Shown: piece after piece, positions 1 to 10,023 of the stretch
Position numbering within the stretch: the stretch's first letter is position 1
Layout: each line of letters begins with the position of its first letter
NCBI RefSeq assembly: GCF_020531965.1
Contig: NZ_JAJAWH010000011.1
Coordinates: 107,888-171,887, forward strand
Direction of reading: 5' to 3'
DNA length: 64,000 bases
Source: Pseudorhizobium xiangyangii
Lineage (GTDB): Bacteria > Pseudomonadota > Alphaproteobacteria > Rhizobiales > Rhizobiaceae
Notes under the pieces: generated by a model
The model's database searches: none
Seen by the model: the letters and a program-made list of their open reading frames with translations, nothing else
What the model was told of the DNA's origin: nothing
Translations under genes and position numbers: made by a program

Positions 1-213
1 GCCGGACAGGAGAGCGAGATGGCGGCTCGCCTGTGGGATCTTCTTGATATCGACGCTAAGGCCGTTCTTTTCGAAGATGCCTGCTTCCTTGGCCAGCGTC
101 AGCGGCGCAAAGCCGGTCCAGCCGGACATGCCGATCGAAACGGCCGTTTGGGCGTGGGCGGCGGAAGACATCAATGTCGCGGCGGCGGCCGCGATTACCC
201 AGTTTCTTTTCAT
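1..213 (-). CDS. ABC transporter substrate-binding protein, NitT/TauT type (5' part only)
   Basis: The first 71 codons are present and the rest lies beyond the left edge. The start MKRNWVIAAAAATLMSSAAHA looks like a Sec signal peptide with an AxA-type cleavage site near residue 21. It is followed by a mature start (VSIGMSGWTGFAPLTLA) of the kind found in periplasmic binding proteins of the nitrate/taurine/sulfonate class. The gene lies 85 bp downstream of hutD on the same strand, so the transporter may import a substrate of the hut pathway. Ligand specificity cannot be read from this fragment. A perfect palindrome in the gap suggests the gene also has its own control. Confidence 0.75.
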   Translation of the reverse strand, partial: MKRNWVIAAAAATLMSSAAHAQTAVSIGMSGWTGFAPLTLAKEAGIFEKNGLSVDIKKIPQASRHLALLSG

Positions 214-292
214 AGTCGAACCCCTGTTGCTTTATTGTAAGGCAGGCAGATGGTTTGCCTTCCTGGAGAGCATACTAGTCAAATCTCCGTTT

Positions 293-308
293 TTTTGTCT
301 AGACAAAA
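293..308. promoter_or_regulatory. 16-bp perfect palindrome, candidate operator
   Basis: TTTTGTCTAGACAAAA is a perfect inverted repeat that overlaps the hutD stop codon and lies about 80 bp upstream of the substrate-binding protein start. Its core TTGTCTAGACAA fits the general shape of GntR-family operators. It differs from the palindrome found between hutI and hutF, so a different regulator may be involved. Confidence 0.4.
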
Positions 309-877
309 TGCGGTGCCACCGCAGAGATTGCGACGAGGTAGAAGATCCCTGCTTTCGGGATTTCGACATTTTCACCCTCATCCAGCAGCAACACATCCAG
401 CGGCTCGAGCTTCACCGCCCGAGAGCCGCTCTCGGCAGTCAGTTCTCCGGCTCCGCAGAGGATCAACCTGACGGTTCCATCCCCCGTGATCGAACCGGGT
501 CCGGTGCGGCGCTCGACGGTGTGCCGGAACATCCCGCGACGGGTCATGACGTTGAGGTCGGTTATCGGGCCGTCGATGAGGCGTGCGGACGTCTCGACAT
601 CGGCCGGGAACGCATGGGGTGCCGATACGGCATCGAGCACAACAGGTGAGCGTTCGGCGATGCTCAGTACCATGCCGGCACCATCGAGGATGGAGAGTGT
701 GCGGTCGATGCCGGAGAACGCCGAGAATGGCCCGTCGGTTGCGACTGTCGCCATGCTGATCCGCCAGCCGAAGTCATCCAGGGAGGCCTGGGGAGGAAAG
801 ACGGCGATCTCCACCGTCTCTCCGCCGCCGTTCTTCCATGGCATGCGCTTGTAGTCGGCCGCGCGCATCACCCTCAT
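299..877 (-). CDS. hutD: HutD/Ves family protein
   Basis: A 192-residue protein of the HutD/Ves cupin-like family, which is commonly encoded with histidine-utilisation genes. A role in limiting histidine or urocanate flux has been proposed for the family. The family opening is visible (MRAADYKRMPWKNGGGET) with the conserved WKNGGGET stretch. I chose the ATG at 877 because the family match begins there and it follows the hutU stop by only 4 bp; a longer reading frame upstream is antisense overlap inside hutU. It is the sixth gene of the leftward hut operon. Confidence 0.85.
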   Translation of the reverse strand: MRVMRAADYKRMPWKNGGGETVEIAVFPPQASLDDFGWRISMATVATDGPFSAFSGIDRTLSILDGAGMVLSIAERSPVVLDAVSAPHAFPADVETSARLIDGPITDLNVMTRRGMFRHTVERRTGPGSITGDGTVRLILCGAGELTAESGSRAVKLEPLDVLLLDEGENVEIPKAGIFYLVAISAVAPHFV

Positions 878-881
878 CGCC

Positions 882-2567
882 TCAGTTCCCGAGAATGCCG
901 GGCAGGCGCAGGCCCTTTTCCGTGGCGCAATCCACCGCGATCTCATAGCCGGCATCGGCGTGGCGCATGACACCGGTGGCCGGATCGTTCCAGAGGACAC
1001 GCTCCAGACGACGGTCGGCATCTTCCGAACCATCGGCGCAGATGACCATGCCGGAATGCTGGGAAAAGCCCATGCCGACGCCGCCGCCGTGATGCAGCGA
1101 AACCCATGTCGCGCCCGATGCGGTGTTGAGCAGCGCGTTGAGCAGCGGCCAGTCGGAGACGGCGTCCGAACCGTCTTTCATGGCTTCCGTCTCGCGGTTG
1201 GGCGAGGCGACGGAGCCGCTGTCGAGATGATCGCGGCCGATGACGATAGGCGCGGAGAGTTCGCCGCTCCTCACCATTTCGTTGAAAGCGAGGCCGAGCT
1301 TGTGGCGGTCGCCGAGGCCGACCCAGCAGATGCGCGCCGGCAAGCCCTGAAAGGCGATGCGCTCCCTGGCCATGTCCAGCCAGTTATGCAGGTGCTTGTT
1401 GTCGGGGAGAAGTTCCTTCACCTTGGCGTCGGTCTTGTAGATGTCCTCCGGATCGCCGGAAAGGGCGGCCCAGCGGAACGGGCCGATGCCGCGGCAGAAC
1501 AGCGGGCGGATATAGGCCGGTACGAAGCCGGGGAAGGCAAAAGCGTTTTCGAGGCCTTCGTCCTTGGCAACCTGGCGGATGTTGTTGCCGTAGTCGAGCG
1601 TCGGCACGCCGGCATCCCAGAAGGCGACCATGGCTTCGACATGCGCCTTCATCGAGGCGCGGGCCGCCACTTCCACCGATTTCGGATCGCTCTCGCGCTT
1701 GGCCTTGGCTTCCTCGACGGTCCAGCCGATCGGCAGGTAACCGTTGCGCGGATCGTGCGCCGAGGTCTGGTCGGTGACGATGTCAGGGCGCGGGCCGCCG
1801 GCCTGCATGCGCTTGACGAGTTCCGGGAAGATTTCGGCGGCGTTGCCGACGAGGCCGACCGACTTTGCTTCGCCGGCCTTGGTCCACTCGTCGATCATCG
1901 CCAGGGCTTCGTCCAGCGTTTTTGCCTTGGCGTCGACATAACGGGTGCGCAGGCGGAAATCGATGCGGGTCTCGTCGCATTCGACGGCGAGGCAGCAAGC
2001 GCCGGCCATGACGGCGGCAAGCGGCTGGGCGCCACCCATGCCACCGAGGCCGCCGGTGAGGATCCACTTACCCTTGAGGTTGCCATCGTAATGCTGGCGG
2101 CCGGCCTCTACAAAGGTCTCGTAGGTGCCCTGGACGATGCCCTGCGTGCCGATATAGATCCACGAACCGGCGGTCATCTGGCCGTACATGGCCAGACCCT
2201 TCTTATCCAGTTCGTTGAAATGGTCCCAGGTCGCCCAGTGCGGCACGAGGTTGGAATTGGCGATCAGCACGCGCGGCGCATCCTTGTGGGTGCGAAACAC
2301 GCCGACCGGCTTGCCGGACTGGACGAGCAGAGTTTCCTCTTCCGTCAGCGTCTTCAGGGACGCGACGATACGGTCAAAATCGTCCCAGGTGCGGGCGGCG
2401 CGGCCGATGCCGCCATAGACCACCAGCTCGTGCGGGTTTTCCGCGACGTCAGGATCCAGGTTGTTCATCAGCATACGCAGCGGCGCTTCGGTCATCCAGC
2501 TTTTGGCGGTGAGTTCGTTGCCGCGGGGGGAGCGGACATCACGGATGTTATGGCGCGGATTGGTCAT
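882..2567 (-). CDS. hutU: Urocanate hydratase
   Basis: Urocanase, 561 residues (family about 555-560). It adds water to urocanate with tightly bound NAD+ to give imidazolonepropionate, the second step of histidine breakdown, in the cytosol. Family stretches are clear: the N-terminal [13 protein letters not shown], the [13 protein letters not shown] glycine-rich loop and the [16 protein letters not shown] region. The start is the ATG at 2567 with GGAGA just upstream. The reading frame continues further upstream only as a shadow of the acyl-CoA dehydrogenase gene, whose stop is 10 bp away. It sits between that gene and hutD in the hut operon. Confidence 0.96.
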   Translation of the reverse strand: MTNPRHNIRDVRSPRGNELTAKSWMTEAPLRMLMNNLDPDVAENPHELVVYGGIGRAARTWDDFDRIVASLKTLTEEETLLVQSGKPVGVFRTHKDAPRVLIANSNLVPHWATWDHFNELDKKGLAMYGQMTAGSWIYIGTQGIVQGTYETFVEAGRQHYDGNLKGKWILTGGLGGMGGAQPLAAVMAGACCLAVECDETRIDFRLRTRYVDAKAKTLDEALAMIDEWTKAGEAKSVGLVGNAAEIFPELVKRMQAGGPRPDIVTDQTSAHDPRNGYLPIGWTVEEAKAKRESDPKSVEVAARASMKAHVEAMVAFWDAGVPTLDYGNNIRQVAKDEGLENAFAFPGFVPAYIRPLFCRGIGPFRWAALSGDPEDIYKTDAKVKELLPDNKHLHNWLDMARERIAFQGLPARICWVGLGDRHKLGLAFNEMVRSGELSAPIVIGRDHLDSGSVASPNRETEAMKDGSDAVSDWPLLNALLNTASGATWVSLHHGGGVGMGFSQHSGMVICADGSEDADRRLERVLWNDPATGVMRHADAGYEIAVDCATEKGLRLPGILGN

Positions 2568-2577
2568 GGATTTCTCC

Positions 2578-3723
2578 TCAGGATAGGACATGAGCGGCAA
2601 TGATATTGCGCTGGATTTCGGATGAACCTTCGTAAATGCGCATGATGCGGACGTCGCGAACAAAGCGCTCCAGCGGCAGATCACGGGTATAGCCATAGCC
2701 GCCATGGACCTGCAGCGCCTTGTCGGTGACGCGCGCCGCCATTTCGGAAGCAGCCAGTTTGGCCATCGCCGCTGCACCACTGAAGCGAAGCCCGAGTTCG
2801 CGTTGGCGGGCTGCTTCGAGGGCCAGAAGGCGGGCGGATTGAAGATCAAGCGCCATATCGGCGAGCATCCAGCGGATACCTTGCTTTTCAGACAGGGCTT
2901 CCCCGCCAATAACCCGCTCGCGGGCGTAGTTAGCGGCGAGCCGCATGGCTTCGCCGGCAATCCCTAGGCACATGGCCGCCACCTCGACGCGTCCGTTGTC
3001 GAGCGTCTTCATCGCCGTCTTGAAGCCCTGGCCCGTTACCCCGCCGAGGAGTGCTTCCTCAGGCAAGATGCAATCGAAATGCAGCGTAAAGACGTGACCG
3101 CCCCGCAGGCCCATAGTCTTCTCCGGTAGGCCGACCTGCAGCCCAGGGGTGCCGCTCTCCAAGAGAAAGGCGCTGATGCCGCGGTGTCCGGCGGCCGCAT
3201 CGGTGACCGCATAGACCACGATGATGTCCGCTTCGCCACCATTGGAGATGAAGCATTTGCTGCCCTTCAGGTGCCATCCGCCTTCGATACGACGGGCAAC
3301 TGTCTTCATGTCCGCTGGATCGGATCCGGCGGTCGGCTCGGTCAGGGCAAATGCTCCCAGGACAGATCCAGCAGCCGCCTTGGGCAGCCAGCGCCCGCGC
3401 TGTTCGTCGTTGCCGCCGAACAGGATCGAATCGGTGCAAAGATAGTGGGCGGTCAGCGCGGAGACGGTGGAACCGCAGCCGCTGGCAACCAGTTCGACGG
3501 CGCGCAACAGCGCTGGCGCAGATATGCCGGCGCCACCCCATTCTTCGGGCAGGTTTGCGCCGAGCATGCCAAGCTCGCCCAGCTTGGAAAGCTGCCGGCG
3601 GGGGAACGCGGCCTGTTCGTCGACCTCGGCGGCATGCGGCATCAGCTCGTCGCGAACAAATCGCTCCAGAACCTCCACAAATGCGCGTTCTTCGTCGCTG
3701 AGCATGGAGTACGGATCGATCAT
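2578..3723 (-). CDS. Acyl-CoA dehydrogenase inside the hut operon
   Basis: A 381-residue FAD enzyme of the short/medium-chain acyl-CoA dehydrogenase family at full length. The signature LTEPTAGSD is at about residues 128-136 and the C-terminal [10 protein letters not shown] places the likely catalytic base at Glu365. It would oxidise the alpha-beta bond of an acyl-CoA and pass electrons to ETF. The start ATG overlaps the CoA-transferase stop by 4 bp (ATGA), so the two are translationally coupled. Lying between hutH and hutU, it may act on imidazolepropionyl-CoA to give urocanoyl-CoA, in the manner of CaiA. That substrate is inference from context and no homologue of known substrate is at hand. 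Confidence 0.92.
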   Translation of the reverse strand: MIDPYSMLSDEERAFVEVLERFVRDELMPHAAEVDEQAAFPRRQLSKLGELGMLGANLPEEWGGAGISAPALLRAVELVASGCGSTVSALTAHYLCTDSILFGGNDEQRGRWLPKAAAGSVLGAFALTEPTAGSDPADMKTVARRIEGGWHLKGSKCFISNGGEADIIVVYAVTDAAAGHRGISAFLLESGTPGLQVGLPEKTMGLRGGHVFTLHFDCILPEEALLGGVTGQGFKTAMKTLDNGRVEVAAMCLGIAGEAMRLAANYARERVIGGEALSEKQGIRWMLADMALDLQSARLLALEAARQRELGLRFSGAAAMAKLAASEMAARVTDKALQVHGGYGYTRDLPLERFVRDVRIMRIYEGSSEIQRNIIAAHVLS

Positions 3724-4931
3724 GGCATTCCTGTTCCGCCGATGACGCCGCTTGCGCGCAGCATCTCAATTTCTTCTGTCGTTCGTCCCGCGAGACGCAC
3801 AAGAATGTCTTCGGCATCGCCGCCCAAAAGAGGGGCAGCGCTGTCGCTGGCCGGCTTCTTGCCGTCGAAGCGGACCGGTTGGCTAACCACCGGAACAGGC
3901 CCGATCGAAGGATGGGTCAGGCTGCCGATGAGTTCCCGCGCTTTCGTCTGCGGGCTGGCGACCGCCTGCGGAATGCTGCGGATGGGCGCGCAGGGGATGT
4001 GCGCCGCCGAGAGCGCCTCGATCAGGTCATCCACGGTTTGCCGGCTGCTCCATTCCTCGATGATGCCGCGCAATTCTGCTTCGTTCTCGGTTCGAGCGGA
4101 GTCACTTGCAAACTTCGGGTTCTTCTCGAGACCGGGTGCGCCGATGAGGCTTGCGAAGCCGGCAAACTGCCGGTCGTTCAGCACGGCGATAGCGAAAAGC
4201 CCGTCCGTGGCCTGATAGCATCCGAAAGGGGTGGAGAGCGGATGGCGATTACCGACCCGCTGCGGCTCCCGGCCGGAGTAGAGGTACTGGGCGTGGGCGG
4301 TGGGCAGCAACGAGAACAGTGTGTCGTACATGGCAACGTCGATGACTGAGCCCTCGCCGGTGCGGGCGTGCTGAACCACCGCGGCAAGGATCGCCCAGCT
4401 GGCGAAAAGCCCGGCGGCCAGGTCGCCAAAGGATTCGCCTACTTTCAGCGGGGCACCACCTTCTTCACCGGTGACGGCCATCAGCCCTGACATGGCCTGG
4501 ACGACGAGGTCGTAGGCCGGCAGATCCGTCCAGGGGCCTGTTTGTCCGAAGCCCGAGATCGAAGCGTAGATGATGTCCGGCTTCAGGGCCTTGAGGTCGT
4601 CCGGCCCCAGCCCGAGCCGCGCAGCGACCCCCGGCCGGAAGTTTTCGACTGCGACGTCGCAATTGCGGGCGATGTCGCGGGCAAGCGCCAGGCCGTCTTC
4701 CTGCTTGAGGTCGATGGAAATGGATTTCTTGCCGCGATTGGTGAGCAGGAAGAGCGCGCTTTCACCGTCCTGGAAAGGGCCCACATGCCGATACTCGTCG
4801 CCGGCAATAGGCTCAAGCTTGATGACCTCCGCACCAAGATCCGCAAGCAGCGCGGTGCAGTAGGGGCCGGCGAGCACGCGCGTCATATCGAATACGCGGA
4901 TTCCGTCGAGGGGTTTTCTTTCCGTCGCCAT
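3720..4931 (-). CDS. Class III (CaiB/BaiF) CoA-transferase inside the hut operon
   Basis: A 403-residue family III CoA-transferase, close to the usual 400. Visible marks are the N-terminal LDGIRVFDMTRVLAGPYC, ENFRPGVAARLGL, the SGFGQTGPW stretch and a GD pair with Asp170 (SFGDLAAGL) in the place of the catalytic aspartate of formyl-CoA transferase. The ATG at 4931 is one base after the hutH stop; a longer upstream frame was rejected because it runs into hutH. With the overlapping acyl-CoA dehydrogenase it forms a CaiB-CaiA-like pair that may activate imidazole propionate and release urocanate by CoA exchange. The family is firm and the substrate is inferred from the operon. Confidence 0.92.
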   Translation of the reverse strand: MATERKPLDGIRVFDMTRVLAGPYCTALLADLGAEVIKLEPIAGDEYRHVGPFQDGESALFLLTNRGKKSISIDLKQEDGLALARDIARNCDVAVENFRPGVAARLGLGPDDLKALKPDIIYASISGFGQTGPWTDLPAYDLVVQAMSGLMAVTGEEGGAPLKVGESFGDLAAGLFASWAILAAVVQHARTGEGSVIDVAMYDTLFSLLPTAHAQYLYSGREPQRVGNRHPLSTPFGCYQATDGLFAIAVLNDRQFAGFASLIGAPGLEKNPKFASDSARTENEAELRGIIEEWSSRQTVDDLIEALSAAHIPCAPIRSIPQAVASPQTKARELIGSLTHPSIGPVPVVSQPVRFDGKKPASDSAAPLLGGDAEDILVRLAGRTTEEIEMLRASGVIGGTGMP

Positions 4932-4932
4932 G

Positions 4933-6468
4933 CTAGACCTCCAGACGGGGCAGGACGCCGTCGGAGACGGATGCATTCAGCGACCCGCCTGCAATCAGCA
5001 GGGCCGCAGCCTGAAGGTCGTGCGCCATGTAGCGGTCCTCCTCCAGTGTCGGTACCACCGCGCGGATCGCACCGATGGCGCGGGCAAGCTCCGGGCTTGT
5101 CGTCAAAGGAGCACGCAGTTCGACGCCCTGTGCCGCCGTCAGCGCCTCGATGCCGATAATGCCGAAGAGATTGTCCGTCATCTGCAGGAGGCGCCGTGCG
5201 CCGTGGCAGGCCATGGAAACATGATCCTCCTGGTTGGCGGAGGTCGGCGTCGAATCGACCGATGCAGGATGCGACATCTGCTTGTTCTCGCTCATCAAAG
5301 CGGCCGACGTGACTTCGGCGATCATCAGTCCGGAATTCAGTCCCGGCTTCTTTGCGAGGAAAGGCGGCAGGCCGTAGGAAAGGGCGGGATCGACCAGAAG
5401 CGCAACGCGCCGCTGGGCGATGGCGCCGATCTCGCAGACCGCGATGGCGATCTGATCGGCGGCGAAAGCCACGGGTTCGGCATGGAAATTGCCGCCCGAA
5501 ACGACGGAATCGTCTGAAAGAACCAGCGGATTATCAGTCACCGCATTGGCTTCGATCTCGAGCGTGCGGCCGACCGAACGGAGAAGATCGAGGCAGGCGC
5601 CGTCCACCTGCGGCTGGCAGCGGATGCAGTAAGGGTCCTGCACGCGCTCGTCGCCCTGCAGGTGGCTCTCGCGGATCACCGATCCGGCCAAAAGGGCACG
5701 CAGAGAGGCAGCGGTATCGATCTGGCCCTGATGACCGCGCAGGGTGTGGATGTCCGGGTGGAAAGGTGCGGACGAACCCATGGCGGCATCGGTGGACATT
5801 GCGCCCGTGATCAGCGCCGCCTGCGCCGCGCGATGGGCGCGGAAGAGCCCGGCCAGTGCCAGCGCGGTTGATGTCTGTGTCCCGTTGATGAGGGCCAGAC
5901 CTTCTTTCGCCGCAAGAACAACGGGTTCCAGGCCCGAACGGCTCAGGGCGTCGCCACCCGAAATTCGTTCGCCGGCTAAGAATGCTTCGCCGTGTCCCAT
6001 CATCACGGCCGCCATATGCGCCAGCGGCGCGAGGTCGCCGGATGCACCGACTGAGCCCTTCTCCGGGATGACGGGGATCACGCCACGTTCAAGCATGCCC
6101 TCGAGCAACCGCATGAGTTCGAGCCGTACACCGGAGGCGCCGCGTCCGAGCGAGATCAGCTTCAGTGCCATGATCAGGCGCACGACGTTTTCGGGAAGGG
6201 GTGCGCCGACGCCGCAGCAATGCGAGAGGATGAGGTTTCGTTGAAGCGTGGCCACGTCGGCGGCGTCGATCTTGATCGATGCAAGCTTCCCGAAGCCGGT
6301 ATTGATGCCGTAGACCGGCTCATTGCCCGCGGCGATCTGGGCAATGCGCGCTGCTGCTTTTTCGATACCGGCGTCGAAGCTTCGATCGAGGCGCGCCGGT
6401 GTCTGGTTCCAGTAGAGCTCCTGCAGGGTAGCGAGGCTGACCGAGCCGGGTGTAAGGATGATGCTCAT
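4933..6468 (-). CDS. hutH: Histidine ammonia-lyase
   Basis: Histidase, 511 residues (family about 510). It removes ammonia from L-histidine to give urocanate. The Ala142-Ser143-Gly144 triad in [15 protein letters not shown] forms the MIO electrophile, and the [10 protein letters not shown] motif lies at residues 54-63. The start overlaps the end of hutI by 4 bp, so translation is coupled. It is second in the leftward hutI-led operon and is followed, one base later, by the CoA-transferase gene. Confidence 0.97.
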   Translation of the reverse strand: MSIILTPGSVSLATLQELYWNQTPARLDRSFDAGIEKAAARIAQIAAGNEPVYGINTGFGKLASIKIDAADVATLQRNLILSHCCGVGAPLPENVVRLIMALKLISLGRGASGVRLELMRLLEGMLERGVIPVIPEKGSVGASGDLAPLAHMAAVMMGHGEAFLAGERISGGDALSRSGLEPVVLAAKEGLALINGTQTSTALALAGLFRAHRAAQAALITGAMSTDAAMGSSAPFHPDIHTLRGHQGQIDTAASLRALLAGSVIRESHLQGDERVQDPYCIRCQPQVDGACLDLLRSVGRTLEIEANAVTDNPLVLSDDSVVSGGNFHAEPVAFAADQIAIAVCEIGAIAQRRVALLVDPALSYGLPPFLAKKPGLNSGLMIAEVTSAALMSENKQMSHPASVDSTPTSANQEDHVSMACHGARRLLQMTDNLFGIIGIEALTAAQGVELRAPLTTSPELARAIGAIRAVVPTLEEDRYMAHDLQAAALLIAGGSLNASVSDGVLPRLEV

Positions 6469-7712
6469 GCCGAAATCCTCTTTCCCTTGAAGACGTGCTC
6501 GTGCAGCGGGTTAAAGCCGATGCGGTAGACGAGTTCCGCAGGCCGCTCGATATTCCAGATGGCGAAGTCTGCGGATTTTCCAATCTCCAGCGTGCCGGTC
6601 TCGTCAAGCAGGCCGAGCGCCCGTGCACCTTCGCGTGTGACCCCGGCAAGGCATTCCTCGACGGTCAGGCCGAAGAGCGTCGCGCCCATGTTCATGGTCA
6701 TCAGAAGCGAGGTGAGGGGAGAGGTTCCGGGATTGCTGTCGGTCGCAAGCGCGATATGAGCGCCGGCCTCCCGCAGAGCTTTCACCGGCGGCGCCTGTTT
6801 TTCCCGCAGCGTATAGAAGGCGCCAGGGAGCAGTACGGCAACCGTACCCGCCTCTGCCATGGCCTTGGCATCAGCGGCATTAAGGTATTCGAGATGATCG
6901 GCGGACAGCGCGCCATAGCCTGCCGCAAGCCTGGCTCCCCCGAGATCGGAAAGTTGTTCGGCGTGCAGCTTCACGGGCAGGCCCAGATCCCTTGCCTTGT
7001 CGAAGACGCGCGCAATCTCCGCAGGCGAGAAGGCGATGCCTTCGCAAAAGCCGTCCACCGCGTCCACCAGCCCTTCGGCATGCGCCAGTTCCAGCCCCGG
7101 CAGCACGACGTCTGAAATATAGTCGCCGTTGCGGCCCTTGTATTCCGGTGGCGTCGCATGCGCGGCAAGCCAGCTCGTGACGATCCGTACCGGACGCAAT
7201 TCCGCCAGCTTGCGAGCGGCGCGAAGCATGTTGAGTTCGCCCTCGATGTTCAGCGCATAGCCGGACTTGACCTCGATCGTCGAGGCGCCTTCCGCGAGCA
7301 GGGTGTCGAGGCGTGGCAGAGCCTGCGCGACCAGCTCGTCGACGGAAAGTGCATTGGTGGCCTTCACCGAAGAGACGATCCCGCCGCCGGCCCGGGCGAT
7401 CTCTTCGTAGGTCGCACCGGCAAGCCGCATCTCGAATTCGAGTGCCCGGTCGCCGCCATAGACCAGATGGGTATGGCAGTCGACGAGCGCCGGAGTGATC
7501 CAGCGCCCAGCGCAGTCGATCGGCGTGGAGGATGCTCGAAGCTCGGGAGGAAGATCCGTCTCCGGTCCGCAAAAGGCGATGCGGCCGTTTTTGACCGCCA
7601 CGGCACCGGCTTCTACGATGCCCAAGCCCGAAGAGAGCGTGGCAAGACGCGCATTGACCCAAAGGCCGGAAGCTGTCGAATGGTCGACGTCGGAAACGGG
7701 GTTCTGGCTCAT
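6465..7712 (-). CDS. hutI: Imidazolonepropionase
   Basis: A 415-residue amidohydrolase that opens the ring of imidazolonepropionate to N-formimino-L-glutamate, the third step. The metal-binding [12 protein letters not shown], the later LHAEQ segment and the [12 protein letters not shown] stretch with its metal-ligand aspartate are all present. It is the first gene of the leftward hut operon, 97 bp from the divergent hutF, and the putative HutC operator lies 26 bp upstream of its start. Confidence 0.97.
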   Translation of the reverse strand: MSQNPVSDVDHSTASGLWVNARLATLSSGLGIVEAGAVAVKNGRIAFCGPETDLPPELRASSTPIDCAGRWITPALVDCHTHLVYGGDRALEFEMRLAGATYEEIARAGGGIVSSVKATNALSVDELVAQALPRLDTLLAEGASTIEVKSGYALNIEGELNMLRAARKLAELRPVRIVTSWLAAHATPPEYKGRNGDYISDVVLPGLELAHAEGLVDAVDGFCEGIAFSPAEIARVFDKARDLGLPVKLHAEQLSDLGGARLAAGYGALSADHLEYLNAADAKAMAEAGTVAVLLPGAFYTLREKQAPPVKALREAGAHIALATDSNPGTSPLTSLLMTMNMGATLFGLTVEECLAGVTREGARALGLLDETGTLEIGKSADFAIWNIERPAELVYRIGFNPLHEHVFKGKRISA

Positions 7713-7737
7713 GGCATCCTCTTCCCTTTTGCTGCTA

Positions 7738-7751
7738 TATGTATATACATA
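7738..7751. promoter_or_regulatory. Candidate HutC operator between hutI and hutF
   Basis: TATGTATATACATA is a perfect 14-bp palindrome in the 97-bp gap between divergent hutI and hutF. It matches the TGTATATACA-like core known for HutC, the GntR-family urocanate-responsive repressor. Its place would let one repressor control both directions. The hutC gene itself is not in the window. Confidence 0.65.
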
Positions 7752-7809
7752 ACAAAGGACCTTGCAAGAGCCATTGCACGGGCTTTCGGGAGCCGAGATG
7801 GAGGATGTA

Positions 7810-9159
7810 ATGACGAATGCTGTTCACGCCGCGACCGCGCTGCTTCCGGGCGGATGGGCCACGAATGTGCGGCTGGTGCTGGATGGCGGGCGTATCTTGT
7901 CGGTAACGAGCGGTCGCGATGCGGAGCCGGGCGACGAACGTCATTCGGTCCTCGTTGCGGCCATGCCGAACCTGCATAGTCACGCTTTCCAGCGCGGAAT
8001 GGCAGGTCTGGCGGAAACCAGGGGTCCCGGCTCCGACAATTTCTGGAGCTGGCGTGAACTTATGTACCGCTTCGCCCTCTCCATGACTCCTGACCAGATG
8101 GAGGCCGTGGCAGCGCAGCTCTACATGGAGATGCTGGAAGCCGGCTTCGGTCGGGTCGGGGAGTTTCACTATCTGCATCACGATACCGACGGACAGTCAT
8201 ACGCAAACGTCGCCGAACTCGCGGAACGGATTGCGGCAGCCTCTACCAAGACCGGTATCGCGCTGACGCTGCTGCCTGTCTTCTATGCCCGCTCCGGCTT
8301 TGGTGGCGCGGCACCCAATGATGGCCAGCGCCGCTTCATCAATTCCCTGGAAAGCTTTGCCCGCCTGCTGGATGGCGCGCGCGCCGCGGTGGCTAACCTG
8401 CCTAACGCCGTTGTCGGGGTCGCGCCGCACAGTCTTCGTGCCGTAACGTCGGATGAACTGGCGGCAGTCTCCGCAATGGCGGGCGAGGGGCCAGTCCATA
8501 TCCACGTTGCAGAACAGCTGAAGGAAGTGGCGGATTGTGTCGCCTGGTCAGGAGCCCGGCCGGTCGAATGGCTTCTCGCCAATGCGGATGTTGGCAAGAG
8601 CTGGTGCCTCATTCACGCGACGCACATGACTTCTGGGGAAACGCAGGCCATGGCGAAGAGCGGCGCGGTCGCGGGCCTCTGCCCGATCACCGAGGCCAAC
8701 CTCGGCGACGGTATCTTTCCGGGGGAGGAATTCCTGAGCGCAGGTGGATCGTTCGGCGTGGGTTCGGATTCGAACGTACTGATCGGATTGGATGAAGAAC
8801 TGCGGCAGCTTGAGTATTCGCAGCGTCTGGCTTTAAGGGCGCGCAATGTGGTTGCGGGTCCGAACGGCTCTACCGGGCGCACGCTGTTCGATGGCGCCCT
8901 GGCCGGTGGCGGCCAGGCGCTGGGTGGCCGGATCGGCCTTCAGGAGGGGCATCCTGCGGATTTCGTTTCACTCGATTGTTCGGCCGCACCCTATCTCGAG
9001 CTGGATCGGGTCCTCGACGGCTGGATTTTCGCGGGAAGCGTCCGGCCGGATTGTGTCTGGGTGAATGGCCTCAAGCAGGTGGAAGGCGGGCGACACCGTC
9101 GCCGCGAGAAGATTGCCGCACGTTTCCATGCGGCAATGAAGAGGCTGATGGAAGGTTAG
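7810..9159 (+). CDS. hutF: Formimidoylglutamate deiminase
   Basis: A 449-residue amidohydrolase that converts N-formimino-L-glutamate to N-formyl-L-glutamate plus ammonia, which places this organism in the five-step (HutF-HutG) pathway. The metal-binding [15 protein letters not shown] is near residue 50, with VHIHVAEQ and FGVGSDSNV further on. I prefer the ATG at 7810 because GGAGG stands 5 bp before it; ATGs at 7798 and 7762 are in frame but fit less well. The next enzyme, HutG, is not encoded here. Confidence 0.95.
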   Translation: MTNAVHAATALLPGGWATNVRLVLDGGRILSVTSGRDAEPGDERHSVLVAAMPNLHSHAFQRGMAGLAETRGPGSDNFWSWRELMYRFALSMTPDQMEAVAAQLYMEMLEAGFGRVGEFHYLHHDTDGQSYANVAELAERIAAASTKTGIALTLLPVFYARSGFGGAAPNDGQRRFINSLESFARLLDGARAAVANLPNAVVGVAPHSLRAVTSDELAAVSAMAGEGPVHIHVAEQLKEVADCVAWSGARPVEWLLANADVGKSWCLIHATHMTSGETQAMAKSGAVAGLCPITEANLGDGIFPGEEFLSAGGSFGVGSDSNVLIGLDEELRQLEYSQRLALRARNVVAGPNGSTGRTLFDGALAGGGQALGGRIGLQEGHPADFVSLDCSAAPYLELDRVLDGWIFAGSVRPDCVWVNGLKQVEGGRHRRREKIAARFHAAMKRLMEG

Positions 9160-9184
9160 AGCGTTCCATACAAGGAAACGCTCC
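9158..9184. terminator. Inverted repeat between convergent hutF and SDR genes
   Basis: Arms GAGCGTT and AACGCTC flank a short loop just after the hutF stop. The run of T expected of a strong intrinsic terminator is absent, so this may equally be one of the short palindromes that are common in rhizobial intergenic DNA. Confidence 0.35.
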
Positions 9185-9186
9185 AA

Positions 9187-9948
9187 TCAGCGCGCCAGCC
9201 AGCCGCCGTCGACGGGCAGAACGATGCCATGCACGTAGTCCGACGCCTGTGAGGCGAGGAAGACGGCTGCCCCGCCCAGTTCGTCGGGCTTGCCCCAGTG
9301 ACCTGCCGGGATGCGGCCCAGGATCGTGGCGTTACGGTCGGCGTCGTTACGCAGCGCTTCGGTATTGTTCGTCTCGAAATATCCGGGCGCGATGGCGTTG
9401 ACGTTGATGCCCTTGCCGGCCCATTCGCAGGCGAGTAGCCGCGTAAGCCCCGCAAGGCCGCTTTTCGACGCCGTGTAGGAGGGGATCCGGATGCCGCCCT
9501 GGAAGGACAGGAGCGAGGCGATGTTGATGATCTTGCCGGGCTTGTCTTCCGCGATCAGGTGACGGGCGAAGGCCTGGGACAGGAAGAAGACCGTCTTCAG
9601 GTTGACGTCCATAACCGCATCCCAGTCGGCTTCGGTGAAGTCCACAGCGTCGGCACGCTTGATGATCCCGGCGTTGTTGACGAGGATGTCCGCGCGGCCG
9701 GACCAGGTGACCGTCTGGTCGATCACGTCCTTCACCGGCTCGATCGTCGAAAGGTCGGCCTTGATCGTGTGGCTGCGTCCCTTGCCGGCAGCGGCGATTG
9801 CAGCTTCCGTCTCCGCCATGGACGAGCGGCCAACGAGGGCAATGTCGGCTCCCGCACCGGCCAGTGCCACGGCTATCGCCTGTCCAAGACCGGTATTGGC
9901 GCCCGTCACGATGGCAGTCTTGCCGCCCAGATCAAAAGAAATTCCCAC
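9187..9948 (-). CDS. Short-chain dehydrogenase/reductase, KduD-like
   Basis: A 253-residue classical SDR. The cofactor motif TGANTGLG is near residues 15-22, NNAG follows, and the active-site residues appear as Ser-(Leu-Leu)...YTASKSG. The end VDGGWLAR is typical of the group that includes 2-deoxy-D-gluconate 3-dehydrogenase (KduD), but the substrate is uncertain. I chose the GTG at 9948 because GAGGAG lies just upstream; a TTG at 9969 lies in the infB terminator. It stands alone between hutF (convergent) and infB. Confidence 0.85.
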   Translation of the reverse strand: MGISFDLGGKTAIVTGANTGLGQAIAVALAGAGADIALVGRSSMAETEAAIAAAGKGRSHTIKADLSTIEPVKDVIDQTVTWSGRADILVNNAGIIKRADAVDFTEADWDAVMDVNLKTVFFLSQAFARHLIAEDKPGKIINIASLLSFQGGIRIPSYTASKSGLAGLTRLLACEWAGKGINVNAIAPGYFETNNTEALRNDADRNATILGRIPAGHWGKPDELGGAAVFLASQASDYVHGIVLPVDGGWLAR

Positions 9949-9967
9949 TGCAGCTCCTCCTCGGCTC

Positions 9968-10001
9968 AAAAAAAAGCCGCCGGAAATTCCTTCCCGGCGG
10001 C
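9968..10001 (-). terminator. Intrinsic terminator after infB
   Basis: On the minus strand GCCGCCGG and CCGGCGGC pair across a 10-nt loop, followed by eight U. It lies 23 bp after the infB stop and closes the rimP-nusA-ylxR-infB operon. Confidence 0.88.
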
Positions 10002-10023
10002 TCGCATTGTAAAAGTCCGGCGC

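Noticed and set aside
960-2603. 547-codon open frame on the plus strand
   Set aside because: It is fully antisense to hutU, has no recognisable domain, and its composition is that of a GC-rich coding shadow.
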